A program made the position numbers and the translations under genes. A stretch of DNA of 64,000 nt from Peribacillus faecalis (GTDB lineage Bacteria; Bacillota; Bacilli; Bacillales; DSM-1321). The stretch covers positions 1 to 64,000 of the forward strand of contig NZ_JACXSI010000045.1 in assembly GCF_014712675.1 (NCBI RefSeq). The letters run 5' to 3'. The notes below the pieces were generated by a model. That model had not been told where the DNA came from. It saw only the letters and a program-made list of their open reading frames with translations, and did not search any database. Numbering within the stretch: the stretch's first letter is position 1; the number at the start of each line of letters is the position of its first letter. Of this stretch, positions 25,135-34,766 are shown piece after piece.

Positions 25135-25302
25135 GCCCTCAAGTTGTGTGCGAACGATCTTAAATTTCTCGCCACCGCTCTCAAGTTCTTCGCGAACGAT
25201 CTCAATTCTCTCGCCACCGCTCTCAAGTTCTTTGCGAACGATCTCAATTCTCTCGCCACCGCTCTCAAGTTCTTTGCGAACGATCTCAATTCTCCAATTT
25301 GC
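25135..25302. repeat. 42-bp tandem repeat array (about four units)
   Basis: Units begin at 25135, 25177, 25219 and 25261. Units 2 and 3 differ at one base (CTTCGCGAA versus CTTTGCGAA); unit 1 is diverged and unit 4 breaks off after ATCTCAATTCTC. Unit opening: GCTCTCAAGTTCTTTGCGAA. Because 42 is divisible by three, all frames that avoid stops stay open on both strands. No ribosome site or family supports a protein. It lies between bioY and the convergent kinase gene. Confidence 0.92.
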
Positions 25303-25337
25303 ACATACTTTTCAATAAAAGCAGCTAATACCGTACT

Positions 25338-26324
25338 TTATTCAGCAATCGTCCTTCTATTCTTCAGTCTTTCCTTCACAGAATTCATAAATAGCGCTTC
25401 TTTTTCCGATAAATGTTCTAAATCATACTTTTTCAGCATCACATTATACAAAGATACATCTCTTAATCTTAAAAATAATGGAATAGAAAGAATATCCTTT
25501 TCTTCTAATTGATTATATTTTTCGTAGCCTGCCATGAAATGTTTCATAAAGAAAGCAGCAAATTCCTCTTGTTGATCTTGCCCTTCCAAAATGCGAGACA
25601 GTAAAGTGTAATAAAGCGGAATGGCGATGTCACTGGCAAAAAACAAATAGCTGCTATCGTCAAAGTCAAACACATACACTTGATCATCTTGAACATGGAA
25701 GTTACCTAAATGCAAATCAGAATGAATAATACCATAATTATTCTCTGTCTTCGTAAGAGCATGGACTTGCTTCAAAACATCTTCACTGTTCGTAAACATC
25801 TCTTCTGTGTAATGTTCCCGAAAAAGCTCCATGTTCATTAAGTCTTCTTCATGCCACTCCGGGCGCCTGGCTATAGACTGAGGTTTCACATATTTTTTTG
25901 TCGCTTGGTGCATTTGCCCTATGACCGCTCCCCATTTTTCAATATACGAAGGTTCTTGCTCGCAATCTCTCCATGTGATGCGCTTCCCCGGCAACATATC
26001 GTAGCAGCAAATGTAAAAACAGCTTCCGTCAACCGCCTCAATGGCTTCGAGAAAATTGCCTTCTTTTGAAAGGAAATGCTCATATACGTTGACTCCGTGC
26101 TTTTTCAGATGACAAACCCAATCAATTTCCGAGATTATTTGCTCATCCGTCCGGTGACTGCTGTGCGTATAACGAACAATCACTTTCCGTTTTTCTCGTA
26201 CACCCTCATAAATAAAATTTTCAAAATCCCCGAGCATCTTGGCAGAGTGTACGTCTACCTCAAATTGACGTAAACCTTCATTAATAATTGTTTCGGTGAA
26301 CAAAGAAGCGACCGCTTTTTCCAT
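25338..26324 (-). CDS. APH-fold phosphotransferase (aminoglycoside/choline kinase superfamily)
   Basis: A 328-residue kinase of the APH family. The catalytic loop is IIHSDLHLGNF (Asp) and the metal-binding motif is VFDFDDSSY. The N lobe (about 20-110) ends in a hinge near CYDMLPGKRITW. The substrate is not evident: relatives phosphorylate small alcohols, amines or sugars. It has no link to resistance genes here. The start ATG follows GGAGACGTGG. It is alone between the tandem repeat and the TrhA-type gene. Confidence 0.83.
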   Translation of the reverse strand: MEKAVASLFTETIINEGLRQFEVDVHSAKMLGDFENFIYEGVREKRKVIVRYTHSSHRTDEQIISEIDWVCHLKKHGVNVYEHFLSKEGNFLEAIEAVDGSCFYICCYDMLPGKRITWRDCEQEPSYIEKWGAVIGQMHQATKKYVKPQSIARRPEWHEEDLMNMELFREHYTEEMFTNSEDVLKQVHALTKTENNYGIIHSDLHLGNFHVQDDQVYVFDFDDSSYLFFASDIAIPLYYTLLSRILEGQDQQEEFAAFFMKHFMAGYEKYNQLEEKDILSIPLFLRLRDVSLYNVMLKKYDLEHLSEKEALFMNSVKERLKNRRTIAE

Positions 26325-26354
26325 TTAACCACGTCTCCTTTGTATCATTTTATA

Positions 26355-26388
26355 AAATAAAAATGACCCCGTAAACAAGAGGTCATTC
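26355..26388 (-). terminator. Terminator of the hemolysin III-type gene
   Basis: On the minus strand AATGACC and GGTCATT pair, with extra partial pairing inside, followed by TTTTATTTTATA. It is about 20 bases past the stop at 26409. Confidence 0.75.
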
Positions 26389-26408
26389 AATGTTTGTCCA
26401 TTAATCCA

Positions 26409-27059
26409 TTATATCCGAATCGGCGTTACATAAAATAGTACCGAGAAGAAGTGAGTGACAGAACCGGCCAAAACGAACAGATGCCAAACTGCGTGATGAA
26501 AAGTAAAACCGCGCCAAACGTAAAATATTGCACCAACAGTATAAAGCAGGCCCCCAGCAACTAAAAGCACAATTCCAGCTGTCGGGAGCGTTGCGGTCAG
26601 CGGTTGCCAGCCAATTACAATAAGCCAGCCCATTACTACATATAATACAGTGGATATAAACATAAATTTTTTCACAAAAAATGATTTAAAGACAATTCCG
26701 GCAATCGCAATTCCCCAAACAATTCCGAGCAAAGTCCATCCTAACGCACCATTTATGACAATAAGCGTAAAAGGCGTATACGTACCGGCAATGAATAAAT
26801 AAATTGCCGAGTGATCAAAAATTTCGAATAAGTCTTTGAGCTTTCCCTCTGGAAAGCTATGCACCAAAGTCGAAGACAAATACAGCAAAAGCATTGACAC
26901 ACCATAAATGGTGAAGGTAACCACATGCCAAGCAGATCCATTTTGCACTGCGTTAATTACTAGAAATACGAGTGCGGTTATACTCAGCAGCACACCGATG
27001 CCATGCGTAATCGCATTGACGACTTCTTCTTTTTTTGTATAAACATGCGTATCCTTCAT
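26409..27059 (-). CDS. Hemolysin III / TrhA family membrane protein
   Basis: A 216-residue protein of the PAQR superfamily with seven transmembrane segments. Family marks are EEVVNAITHGIGVLLS near the N terminus (conserved Glu and His), SSTLVHSF and DHSAIYLFIAGTYTPF, plus a late HHAVWHLFVLAGSVTHFFSV block. The His and Asp positions form a putative metal site. In bacteria the group is linked to membrane-lipid homeostasis (TrhA) rather than proven haemolysis. The ATG at 27059 is six bases after AAGGAGG; the ATG at 27065 abuts that site and is rejected. Confidence 0.9.
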   Translation of the reverse strand: MKDTHVYTKKEEVVNAITHGIGVLLSITALVFLVINAVQNGSAWHVVTFTIYGVSMLLLYLSSTLVHSFPEGKLKDLFEIFDHSAIYLFIAGTYTPFTLIVINGALGWTLLGIVWGIAIAGIVFKSFFVKKFMFISTVLYVVMGWLIVIGWQPLTATLPTAGIVLLVAGGLLYTVGAIFYVWRGFTFHHAVWHLFVLAGSVTHFFSVLFYVTPIRI

Positions 27060-27152
27060 AAGCATCCTCCTTGGTTCAGCTTTCTTTACAACTACTATAC
27101 GATAAGCAAACCATCATCACTAGTTACAACTGTCATACTTCCGTGCTTTTTT

Positions 27153-28037
27153 CTAGTTACTTACAGCTTCCGGAAGGTTAAAGAATCCGGACAGTGCTTC
27201 GATATTTTTCGAAAAATCAAGTTGCAGCACTTCTCCAGCATGTTCATAACGTCTGCTTTCATAACTATTTTCAAGCGGGATCGTCATCGTCTGAACTTCA
27301 TCAATTGGATTTAGCAGAACGAGCGAAGCAAGTGAAAGTGTTTGAGGAATAGACAAATCGCTCGTCACATACTGCATTGCCCCTTCAATCACTTTCGGCA
27401 GACTGATCAATTGTTTAAAAGATAGTTCGTTCGTCAGTTCATCTTTTAATTTCAGCAATACTTCCTGCTGCCTTTTGACACGGCCAAAATCATAGTTTTC
27501 GTCATGGCGAAAACGGACATACTTCAATAAATCTTCTCCATGGAGACTATTATTACCAGGCTGTATATTCATATCCATATCGGCAATCATATTTTGCGGG
27601 ACGTCGACTTCTATACCTTTGGGAGCAATCGCATCTACCACATATGTAAAACCTTCGAAGTCAATCTCTATGACATGATCAATCGTAATATTGAAATTTT
27701 CCTGTATTGTTTTCACAAGCAAATCTTTGCCGCCAAGGTAATAAGCTAAATTCAGCTTATTATAACCTTTGGAATACGTCGGAATTTTTACATAGCTGTC
27801 GCGCATAATTGAAGCGATTTTAACGCTCTTCGCTTTTTTGTCATATTGAGTGATAAGAATTGCATCGCTTCTGGACTTCTCCTCACCTCGCGTATCAATC
27901 CCCAATGTCAAAATGGTGATTGTGTCGTTCTTCAGTACATCGCTATCTTGTTCGGTTTCTTCTTTATGAAAGGAACTGCATGAAGCAAGTATGAATACTG
28001 AAACAGTTAATAGGATGACTTTTACAAAGCTGTTCAT
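27153..28037 (-). CDS. LCP (LytR-CpsA-Psr) family protein with lipoprotein signal
   Basis: A 294-residue LCP domain protein. LCP enzymes transfer undecaprenyl-linked wall polymers such as teichoic acids to peptidoglycan. Domain marks are LTLGIDTRGEEKSRSDAILI, IASIMRDSYVKIP, NKLNLAYYLGG, and the arginine-rich YVRFRHDENYDFGRVKRQQE (Asp and Arg for pyrophosphate binding). The N terminus VSVFILASCSS ends in a lipobox with Cys at about 20. Most LCP proteins instead use an uncleaved transmembrane anchor, as the second LCP gene at 49901 does. Monocistronic. Confidence 0.9.
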   Translation of the reverse strand: MNSFVKVILLTVSVFILASCSSFHKEETEQDSDVLKNDTITILTLGIDTRGEEKSRSDAILITQYDKKAKSVKIASIMRDSYVKIPTYSKGYNKLNLAYYLGGKDLLVKTIQENFNITIDHVIEIDFEGFTYVVDAIAPKGIEVDVPQNMIADMDMNIQPGNNSLHGEDLLKYVRFRHDENYDFGRVKRQQEVLLKLKDELTNELSFKQLISLPKVIEGAMQYVTSDLSIPQTLSLASLVLLNPIDEVQTMTIPLENSYESRRYEHAGEVLQLDFSKNIEALSGFFNLPEAVSN

Positions 28038-28096
28038 GACATCAGTCCTTCAATTGTTAGTATTCATAGTTTGCTTTTATTACCAATTTTTATACA

Positions 28097-30340
28097 TCAG
28101 ATTGTTTCATCAAGCGGAAGATGCGAAAGAAACTGTTCACAAAAATTCGCTGCCTGCAATCTGGCGGCAACAAAAGGAGGTTTGCTGCCTTTTGCTAACG
28201 CGAAAGGCTGTCCGAGCCAAAGTGTGTGCCTGTCAATCATTACAAACGGAAACGGCAAACTGTCGACAATAAGTCGATGCGCCTTTACCGGCATGTCCTC
28301 TGAAATAAGAGTAACTTTCGCTTTCGTTTTCTTCAGCCTTTCTTTCCAGACTGAAGAAAGCTCACCGCCAGCCGGCAAAGAAATAATAATGCTCTTCGTT
28401 GCATGATTAATGTCGGCAAATACTTCTTCCTCTTTCATCGCGTGTATCCATCTCAGACGTTTACGCTGATTTTTAACCCAAGATCCTATTTGCTGATGGG
28501 TCACTGTTTGTTTCTCATTCACTTGGTGCTGCACCAATTGGCGGATTGTCCTTTTCATTCCGATGTTGCGATAAGCAAACTCCCGGTTATTTATATGAAC
28601 AAATTTTCCCTTAGTCCGTGTTATCGCTACATTAATGAGGCGCTCACTGTCATTGCCGACCAACAGCATCCCCGGCCTTTCTTGCGGATAGCCATCTACA
28701 CTGTCAAAGACAATTACTTCCCTCTCGCTTCCCTGAAACTTATGAACAGTCGCTGCCATCATATTGCCGGCCGCTTTTTCTTCCGGATAAAACTCATCGA
28801 GCAAACTGTTCATCATATCTGCTTGCACACGATATGGCGTCACGTAGCCGATGGAACGGGCTCCATCCATATATGCCTCATGCATCACTTGATAAGATAG
28901 CAGCAACTGCCAAGGATTCCAGCGTGATTTTGAGCTTCTTTCATTAATACAGTAATGACCGGTAAAACTTGTGTCGAGCAAAATTGAAGCCATATCCGCA
29001 AACGGTTTCCGTTCAATAATTTCTTGACGATTCGTTTTCACACTTTCATGATCGTGAACGAGCGAATGGTATACATATCGATTTGTGAATGATGAAATAT
29101 CGGGATGCATTCTTCTTTGTTCGTTCAGTAGCACTAAATGGGGATGAAGCGCATGCTCGCCAACCGTGTCTGCCACTCCGGCAGCATGGAATACATCATT
29201 CTTTAACCATTCTGTGACGAGAGGGGCCCTTGAATGAGCAATCGGCGGCAGTTGTTTAAAGTCTCCACAAATAATAACTTTCTTCCCGAGCGATGCCGCA
29301 AAGGCCGCTTGCGGAACATAGCACATACTCGCTTCGTCCACGATGACAACATCAAATGTGTGTTCATATATCGCAGGATCCATCGCCGCTCTTGCAAGCG
29401 TCGTACCAATCACTTCGGCATTTTGCAATAGATCTTGTTCTTTTTTCCGCATCTTATCAAGCACTGATGAGAGTCTATTTTCAATCTTCAAGAGCTCCTG
29501 GGAGTCTTGCGAGCTGAATGAATTTTGCAAGTCCAGCTTTAAAACGCGCTTTTTCTCTTGCCATTCCTCTTTTTGCCGAACAAGGTCCGGATCTTCTTTC
29601 TCCAATAAATGCGACATCGTAATACCTTCACATTGCGAGCCAATGCCGACACCGGCGCCATACCGCAAAATATCGCCTTCTTTAAACTTGTTTGTCCGCT
29701 TCAGGAAACTGAATATTTCCGCCATCAGCACATCGACTGCCGCATTGCTCTGCGCCAATATCAACACTTTCTTTTTCTGCAAATATTGATTGGCGGCAAC
29801 GCGTGCGAGCGTATAGGTTTTCCCTGTCCCCGGCGGTCCCCAAACGAATGTGACCGGATTATATTTTGATCGGATAAACAGTTCTTTCACCTTAGTCGTG
29901 CCGTTCTTAACCGGCGGATGCTTCGGTTCCATATCCGGTGTCAGCAAACGCTTAATACGTGCCCGTTTGTTTTTACTTTTTTTAATCTCTTCCAAGCGGG
30001 TCGACAATTCCTCCAACAGCTGCCATGGATCATACAGAAGATAGGCCTCGCTTATTTCCTCGCCGAGCATCTTTTCTATTTGGACGATGACGCCTTTACC
30101 TTCCGACGAAAGCATCCGTCCTTCTTCCTGTCGTGAACCCCATTGCAGTTTCACTGTCGAACCATTCGGTACAGAAATGATTGTTCTGCTGTCAAAGTAA
30201 TACGTATAATCATTGCTGCCTTCTAACCTGCGGCCATTATAAAGCATGTATTTATTGCTGCCGAACTCTTTCAAATACGCTATTTCGCTGTGCAAAGCCT
30301 TCTGCCATTCTTTCAGCAGCTGCAAAGATGTCTTTTCCAT
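28097..30340 (-). CDS. SF1 DNA/RNA helicase of the UPF1/DNA2 type
   Basis: A 747-residue superfamily-1 helicase. Walker A is GPPGTGKTYTLARVAANQ, the insert (about 250-320) looks coiled-coil, motif II is DVVIVDEASM, motif III is IICGDFKQLPP, and the C-terminal RecA fold has YVTPYRVQADMMNSLL, TVHKFQGSEREVIVFD and NVAITRTKGKFV. An N-terminal OB/beta-barrel-like region (about 25-110) comes first. The last 100 residues look like a separate PLD-like or unknown tail. Its physiological role is not known. ATG at 30340 is preceded by AAAGG at suitable distance. An upstream ATG at 30349 abuts that site. Confidence 0.88.
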   Translation of the reverse strand: MEKTSLQLLKEWQKALHSEIAYLKEFGSNKYMLYNGRRLEGSNDYTYYFDSRTIISVPNGSTVKLQWGSRQEEGRMLSSEGKGVIVQIEKMLGEEISEAYLLYDPWQLLEELSTRLEEIKKSKNKRARIKRLLTPDMEPKHPPVKNGTTKVKELFIRSKYNPVTFVWGPPGTGKTYTLARVAANQYLQKKKVLILAQSNAAVDVLMAEIFSFLKRTNKFKEGDILRYGAGVGIGSQCEGITMSHLLEKEDPDLVRQKEEWQEKKRVLKLDLQNSFSSQDSQELLKIENRLSSVLDKMRKKEQDLLQNAEVIGTTLARAAMDPAIYEHTFDVVIVDEASMCYVPQAAFAASLGKKVIICGDFKQLPPIAHSRAPLVTEWLKNDVFHAAGVADTVGEHALHPHLVLLNEQRRMHPDISSFTNRYVYHSLVHDHESVKTNRQEIIERKPFADMASILLDTSFTGHYCINERSSKSRWNPWQLLLSYQVMHEAYMDGARSIGYVTPYRVQADMMNSLLDEFYPEEKAAGNMMAATVHKFQGSEREVIVFDSVDGYPQERPGMLLVGNDSERLINVAITRTKGKFVHINNREFAYRNIGMKRTIRQLVQHQVNEKQTVTHQQIGSWVKNQRKRLRWIHAMKEEEVFADINHATKSIIISLPAGGELSSVWKERLKKTKAKVTLISEDMPVKAHRLIVDSLPFPFVMIDRHTLWLGQPFALAKGSKPPFVAARLQAANFCEQFLSHLPLDETI

Positions 30341-30407
30341 TGTCTTCATCCTTTTTCCCGTACAATATTTGAAGAAAAAGTATAGCATATCCTGTCAAAT
30401 TTTGCAG

Positions 30408-31424
30408 TTACAGTACAGGATTCAAGTCGAGCCATTTTTTCAGAAGTTCGATGTCGCGGTTTGTATTGATAATCGCAAAATGATCGCCGAATGTACTGGT
30501 CATGCCGCAATAGATTGTGCCGATATTAAATATCCGGCGGTACGGCACGAATAAATCAAGCGAATGAACCATTTCATCAGTAACCGTTTGTATGCTGTTA
30601 TACCCTTCCATAAAGGCTGATTTTCTTCGTTCCCGCTTCTCAATATCTGCTAGCGAGCACCCTAATCCGAAGGCGTTGGCATAAAGAGCGACATCGTACA
30701 TCCGATAGCATTGACCGGAAAAGTCAAAATCGAATACAATAGGCTCTTTTGACTTACTCATTCTGATATTGCCGCTGTAAAAGTCACCATGACAAAATCC
30801 GAATGCCGGCTTTTCTTTCGATAATTGCTGCAATTTCAGCTTCAGCCGATCAGAGACGTCCTGCAAAAATTCGAAATCAAAATGATATAAATCTGATAAC
30901 ACACGGACGTGCTGTAAGGATCCATCGAGCACGGTTGCCACATCGAGCTTATGGTTATTTACCGTTGGAACAAAATCATCCCATGCTTGGTGGACTCTGC
31001 CTAAATAAGCTCCTAAACGTATATTCAGCTTATCATTTTCTACGAGTTCGTCCATTGATTGCACACCGACAGAAGTAAACAGCACCCCATAGCGAATTCC
31101 TTGAATCGTTGGAAATTCAATAATGTAATCGCTAGCTGTCTTACAAACCGGTCTCGACACATTGATTTTCTTCTTTATAAGATGATTTATCGCATCGATC
31201 TCGCCCTGTATATCTTTTTTTGACCGCAATCCGAACCGGTATACCTTGAAGTAAAATGTTTTGTTATCCCCCTGAACAATATACGTATCGTGAATACTCC
31301 GATAATAAAGTCGACAGCTATGAAAATTCTCACTATAACATTTTTGTATAGATGCCAAAATCGCTTCTCCAGATAGAATAGACGACTCAAGCGGGAACAA
31401 TTGTGTGTTTTTGTTTGTATTCAT
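30408..31424 (-). CDS. APH-fold phosphotransferase (SrkA/CotS-like)
   Basis: A 338-residue kinase-like protein. The catalytic loop is GFCHGDFYSGNIR and the metal motif is VFDFDFSGQCYRMYDVA. The lysine in FYFKVYRFG may bind ATP. Relatives include the stress-response kinase SrkA and spore-coat proteins of the CotS group; the substrate is unknown. Start at 31424 (MNTNKNTQLF) follows AGAGGATTAAT. It is 19 codons of space from the upstream terminator of helD and is not similar in detail to the kinase at 25338, so it is not a recent duplicate. Confidence 0.82.
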   Translation of the reverse strand: MNTNKNTQLFPLESSILSGEAILASIQKCYSENFHSCRLYYRSIHDTYIVQGDNKTFYFKVYRFGLRSKKDIQGEIDAINHLIKKKINVSRPVCKTASDYIIEFPTIQGIRYGVLFTSVGVQSMDELVENDKLNIRLGAYLGRVHQAWDDFVPTVNNHKLDVATVLDGSLQHVRVLSDLYHFDFEFLQDVSDRLKLKLQQLSKEKPAFGFCHGDFYSGNIRMSKSKEPIVFDFDFSGQCYRMYDVALYANAFGLGCSLADIEKRERRKSAFMEGYNSIQTVTDEMVHSLDLFVPYRRIFNIGTIYCGMTSTFGDHFAIINTNRDIELLKKWLDLNPVL

Positions 31425-31492
31425 ATTAATCCTCTTCATCTATATTAACTATATGGAAATAATAATGACAATTGATTCGCTTCCATACATAG

Positions 31493-31520
31493 AAAAGCGC
31501 GACCTTAAGTCGCGCTTTTT
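31493..31520 (-). terminator. Terminator of helD
   Basis: AAAAGCGCGAC and GTCGCGCTTTTT form an 11-bp stem four bases after the helD stop, with T runs on both strands. Confidence 0.9.
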
Positions 31521-31523
31521 GCT

Positions 31524-33839
31524 TTAATGGCTATACAATTGTTCCGAAACATGATCTAAAAACGGTGTCAGCTCCCCCACAAAAAACAGATGTAGCTCGT
31601 GCATTGCACGCGTGCAAGCTGTATAAAAGAGCTTTCGTTCCTGTTCCTTACTGTACGTCTTTCGGGAAGCATCATAAATAATAACCGCATCAAACTCAAT
31701 CCCTTTAGCTAAGTATGCCGGCATAATTAAAATGCCTTTCTCGTACGTATTGGCATTCAGCTTAATAAGTTGAATATCAAGCTCTTCTTTTAAGACAACA
31801 TACGCTTCTTCGCATTCTTTTGCCGTTTTGCAAAGAATAGCAACCGTTTCATAATTCTTCGCCTGCAACTTGTTTACTCTATCTATGATATTGGCAGCAC
31901 TTGCTGTCTTGGTTATTGTCGGTTTCGGCCCGTTTCTGTCAAACGCCTCTATTTCCTCACCTTGTTCAATGATTTTTTTAGCGAATTCAATAATTTGCTT
32001 TGTCGAGCGGTAGCTTTTTTTCAAAACAACTTTTTCGACATTTTCATTGGCATACAATTCATCTGACAGCAAAGTCGGCGCATGGAACGAGTGCGCATAA
32101 ATTGCCTGATTAAAATCTCCCAATATCGTCATTTTGCTGGCCGGGAAAAGCTGCTTGATTACGAAAAATTGAAACGGCGAATAGTCTTGTGCCTCATCAA
32201 TGAGCAGGTGACGTATATTTGTATTAATACGGTGTCCCTCAAGCTGATCCTGTAAATATAGAAAAGGCGCCGCATCCTCATACGATAGCTCGTTTTTTTG
32301 CAGTTTCCGTACCGTATATCCGCATATTTCGTCCCAATTGTCCGGAAGCAATTCTGCAAACGGAAACTCTGCGGTGAATAGCTGCCGATAGATTAGTTTT
32401 GTATGGAGGAACTTCAGCTTTGTAATCGCATTGCGGATCGGCTTAAAATACTTCCTTACAATTTTTATGGCTAGCTTGCTTTGTTCCTGTTCAAAATCAT
32501 CGAACGAGTCTTCGGAGAACCTGCCTTCTTTCCGGAGCTCACTATAGACTTCCGTGTATTCCTCCAAGTCAAGAAGCTCGCTTTCTTCATACACCCATTC
32601 TTTATCTCTTTCCAAAACTTCAATCTTTTCAAGTTCTGCTAATAACCACTCTTTCAAGATTTGTATCCGATTCGGGATGGAAACAGTATAATCAAGCGAA
32701 TAAAAATACTCGGACATTTCTTCAGATGAAATAATGACTTCTCCGCGAAACTTTATGTTTTTAAAAACCAGGCCGCTCTTTGAAAACATTTTGACATATT
32801 GATCGATGATTGTTTTAAATGTAAAACTCGCCTTGAAACGTATGCCGGTAGTTCTCGCTTTATAATCCGAATCATCTTCTGCGATCAAAATATATTCCAT
32901 TTGCATAAATGGATGCTCCATTTTATAAAGCCTGCTAAGCCTTTGCTGCGCATATTCTTGAAATGTCATTTGCTGCATATTTTCTTCTCCCAAATCTGGC
33001 AATACAGATGCGACATAACGGTTGAATAATGCATTTGGCGAAAACAGCATAATATTGTCAGCCGTTATCTCATCTTTATAGCGATATAGCAAATAAGCCA
33101 CACGCTGAAGCGCGACAGAGGTTTTGCCGCTTCCGGCAGCTCCTTGGACAATCAAATAGCGGTTGCGAACATTGCGAATTATTTGGTTCTGCTCTCGCTG
33201 AATTGTCGCAACAATATTTTTCATATGGTGGCTCGCATTAGTGCCAAGCACTTCCTTCAGCAGCTCATCACCAATTGTAACACCGGTATCAAACATCGAT
33301 TTCAGTTCACCATATTTAATGATGAATTGACGTTTTAACTTCATTTCACCTGAAACAGTGCCATATGATGTTTCATACTGAACAGACCCAGGAGAAAAAT
33401 CGTAATAAATGCTCGAGATCGGTGCTCTCCAGTCATAAATAAGAAAGTTTTCCTCAGCCTCATCCATTAACGAAGCAACACCTAAATATACATGTATCGT
33501 ATCTTCCGTACCTTCTTCAATAAAATCAACACGGGCAAAATATGGTGAATCCTTCATTCTCGTTAAAGTTACTTGCTGTTTATGCATGATATGATGTGTC
33601 CGTTCTCGTTCGGAGAGCAGCTGCGCCTGCTGTTTAATGCTCGACAATGTTTCTGCCGCATCTTCCGGGTTATCCATATTGACTCTCACATCATCCCAAA
33701 AGGTATTGCGTAAAGATATAACGTCCTTTTTTAAACCGCCTGAATTTTTGCGCAATACATTTAAGCGTTCCTCCATAAGCTGAATGACATCTTTAATCCG
33801 CTGCTCTTCAAAAGCGCGGTCATCCTGTTTGTTAGCCAT
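31524..33839 (-). CDS. helD: RNA polymerase recycling motor HelD
   Basis: A 771-residue SF1-like ATPase that frees stalled RNA polymerase from nucleic acid. The N-terminal region (about 1-190) has a long coiled-coil arm (EEQRIKDVIQLMEERLNVLR) that enters the polymerase secondary channel. Walker A is IVQGAAGSGKTSVALQR. Walker B is HLLIDEAQDYSPFQF, followed by ILGDFNQAIYAH, VVLKKSYRSTKQI and CTRAMHELHLFF. B. subtilis HelD has about the same length. ATG at 33839 follows GTGAGGATA; the frame stays open to 33896 but has no ribosome site. Confidence 0.95.
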   Translation of the reverse strand: MANKQDDRAFEEQRIKDVIQLMEERLNVLRKNSGGLKKDVISLRNTFWDDVRVNMDNPEDAAETLSSIKQQAQLLSERERTHHIMHKQQVTLTRMKDSPYFARVDFIEEGTEDTIHVYLGVASLMDEAEENFLIYDWRAPISSIYYDFSPGSVQYETSYGTVSGEMKLKRQFIIKYGELKSMFDTGVTIGDELLKEVLGTNASHHMKNIVATIQREQNQIIRNVRNRYLIVQGAAGSGKTSVALQRVAYLLYRYKDEITADNIMLFSPNALFNRYVASVLPDLGEENMQQMTFQEYAQQRLSRLYKMEHPFMQMEYILIAEDDSDYKARTTGIRFKASFTFKTIIDQYVKMFSKSGLVFKNIKFRGEVIISSEEMSEYFYSLDYTVSIPNRIQILKEWLLAELEKIEVLERDKEWVYEESELLDLEEYTEVYSELRKEGRFSEDSFDDFEQEQSKLAIKIVRKYFKPIRNAITKLKFLHTKLIYRQLFTAEFPFAELLPDNWDEICGYTVRKLQKNELSYEDAAPFLYLQDQLEGHRINTNIRHLLIDEAQDYSPFQFFVIKQLFPASKMTILGDFNQAIYAHSFHAPTLLSDELYANENVEKVVLKKSYRSTKQIIEFAKKIIEQGEEIEAFDRNGPKPTITKTASAANIIDRVNKLQAKNYETVAILCKTAKECEEAYVVLKEELDIQLIKLNANTYEKGILIMPAYLAKGIEFDAVIIYDASRKTYSKEQERKLFYTACTRAMHELHLFFVGELTPFLDHVSEQLYSH

Positions 33840-33993
33840 TATCCTCACGCTCCCGATTGTGTTTCTTATTGTATAATATAAAACATTTCTGGGCATCCCG
33901 CATTATTTTATCCAAAGAAGCTGTGAAAAACGCCTCAAATTTATATACTTATAGAGCAAAAAAGAGGATGCCCCTACGGACACCCTCTATCTA

Positions 33994-34632
33994 TTATGAT
34001 GTGGCAAATGTGTGATTGCCGATTACTTCTATGACAGGGAGCGATTTGATCCATTTACAATCCGTAAGTTTTGGATTGTAAAAAAATGTTGCGTCTGTTC
34101 CCTCTTCCTGAAGAGCTATCGCTTCATTGACTGCATGCATATCCTCTTCACTTGGCTCCTGATTAATGGAACCGTCTGCTACCGGTGAAAATTGGTTTTT
34201 CGCATAAATGACTTCTCTAATTGTATCCGGAAATCTCTCACTATCCACTCGGTTTAATACAACTGTCGCTACGGCAACCTTACCTTCATAAGATTCGCCC
34301 TTCGCTTCAGCATGCACCAATCGGGCCATCAGTTCTTTCTCTTCATCAGTAACTGTTTCTGGCAAGATTAAGTGATCGCCTGCTTCGACAGTTTCATCTT
34401 GAAGATTATTTTCGCTGACTAAATCCTCAACGGGCACGCCGCATTCTACTGCTATATCTGTTACACTTTCTCCATCTTGGACTGTGTAAATATCTTCATT
34501 GCTTTGAACAACAATTTGTTCTGTTTGTTCCCTGTTAGTTTCAAGTTCAGCCGTCTTGAAACCTTCAGCAGAAGACGTAGAATTCAGAAGTGAAGCTGCA
34601 GCAATTACTGTTAATACAAGTAATTTTTTCAT
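33994..34632 (-). CDS. Secreted LysM plus SleB-type cell wall hydrolase
   Basis: A 212-residue protein. A Sec signal ([24 protein letters not shown], cleaved near 22) precedes a LysM repeat (about 49-91: [34 protein letters not shown]) and a hydrolase_2/SleB domain (about 95-212). The latter has the core [29 protein letters not shown], with catalytic Glu, and the ATFFYNPK end. It acts on muramic peptidoglycan, as in spore cortex-lytic SleB/CwlJ relatives or vegetative YkvT. The ATG follows GAGGAGG-like GGAGGTTAC. No sporulation genes are adjacent. Confidence 0.9.
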   Translation of the reverse strand: MKKLLVLTVIAAASLLNSTSSAEGFKTAELETNREQTEQIVVQSNEDIYTVQDGESVTDIAVECGVPVEDLVSENNLQDETVEAGDHLILPETVTDEEKELMARLVHAEAKGESYEGKVAVATVVLNRVDSERFPDTIREVIYAKNQFSPVADGSINQEPSEEDMHAVNEAIALQEEGTDATFFYNPKLTDCKWIKSLPVIEVIGNHTFATS

Positions 34633-34766
34633 CTTGTAACCTCCTCTTTCTCGCTCCTACCTACCTTAACAAACATCAATTTGTAATTCATTGCATAATA
34701 ATTTCCAGTTAATTTACAGATAAAACTTAGTTTTTTATCTGTATGTATCTAAATATGCAGTGAATG

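Noticed and set aside
25135-25302. Tandem array as a CRISPR
   Set aside because: Units are directly joined with no unique spacers, and no cas gene is near.
25083-25512. Reading frames on both strands through the 42-bp tandem array
   Set aside because: They stay open only because the unit is a multiple of three. None has a good ribosome site, and the plus frame runs into the antisense of the kinase gene.
25338-31424. The two APH-fold kinases as an antibiotic-resistance island
   Set aside because: They are dissimilar to each other, are of chromosomal style, and have no mobile or resistance genes around them.
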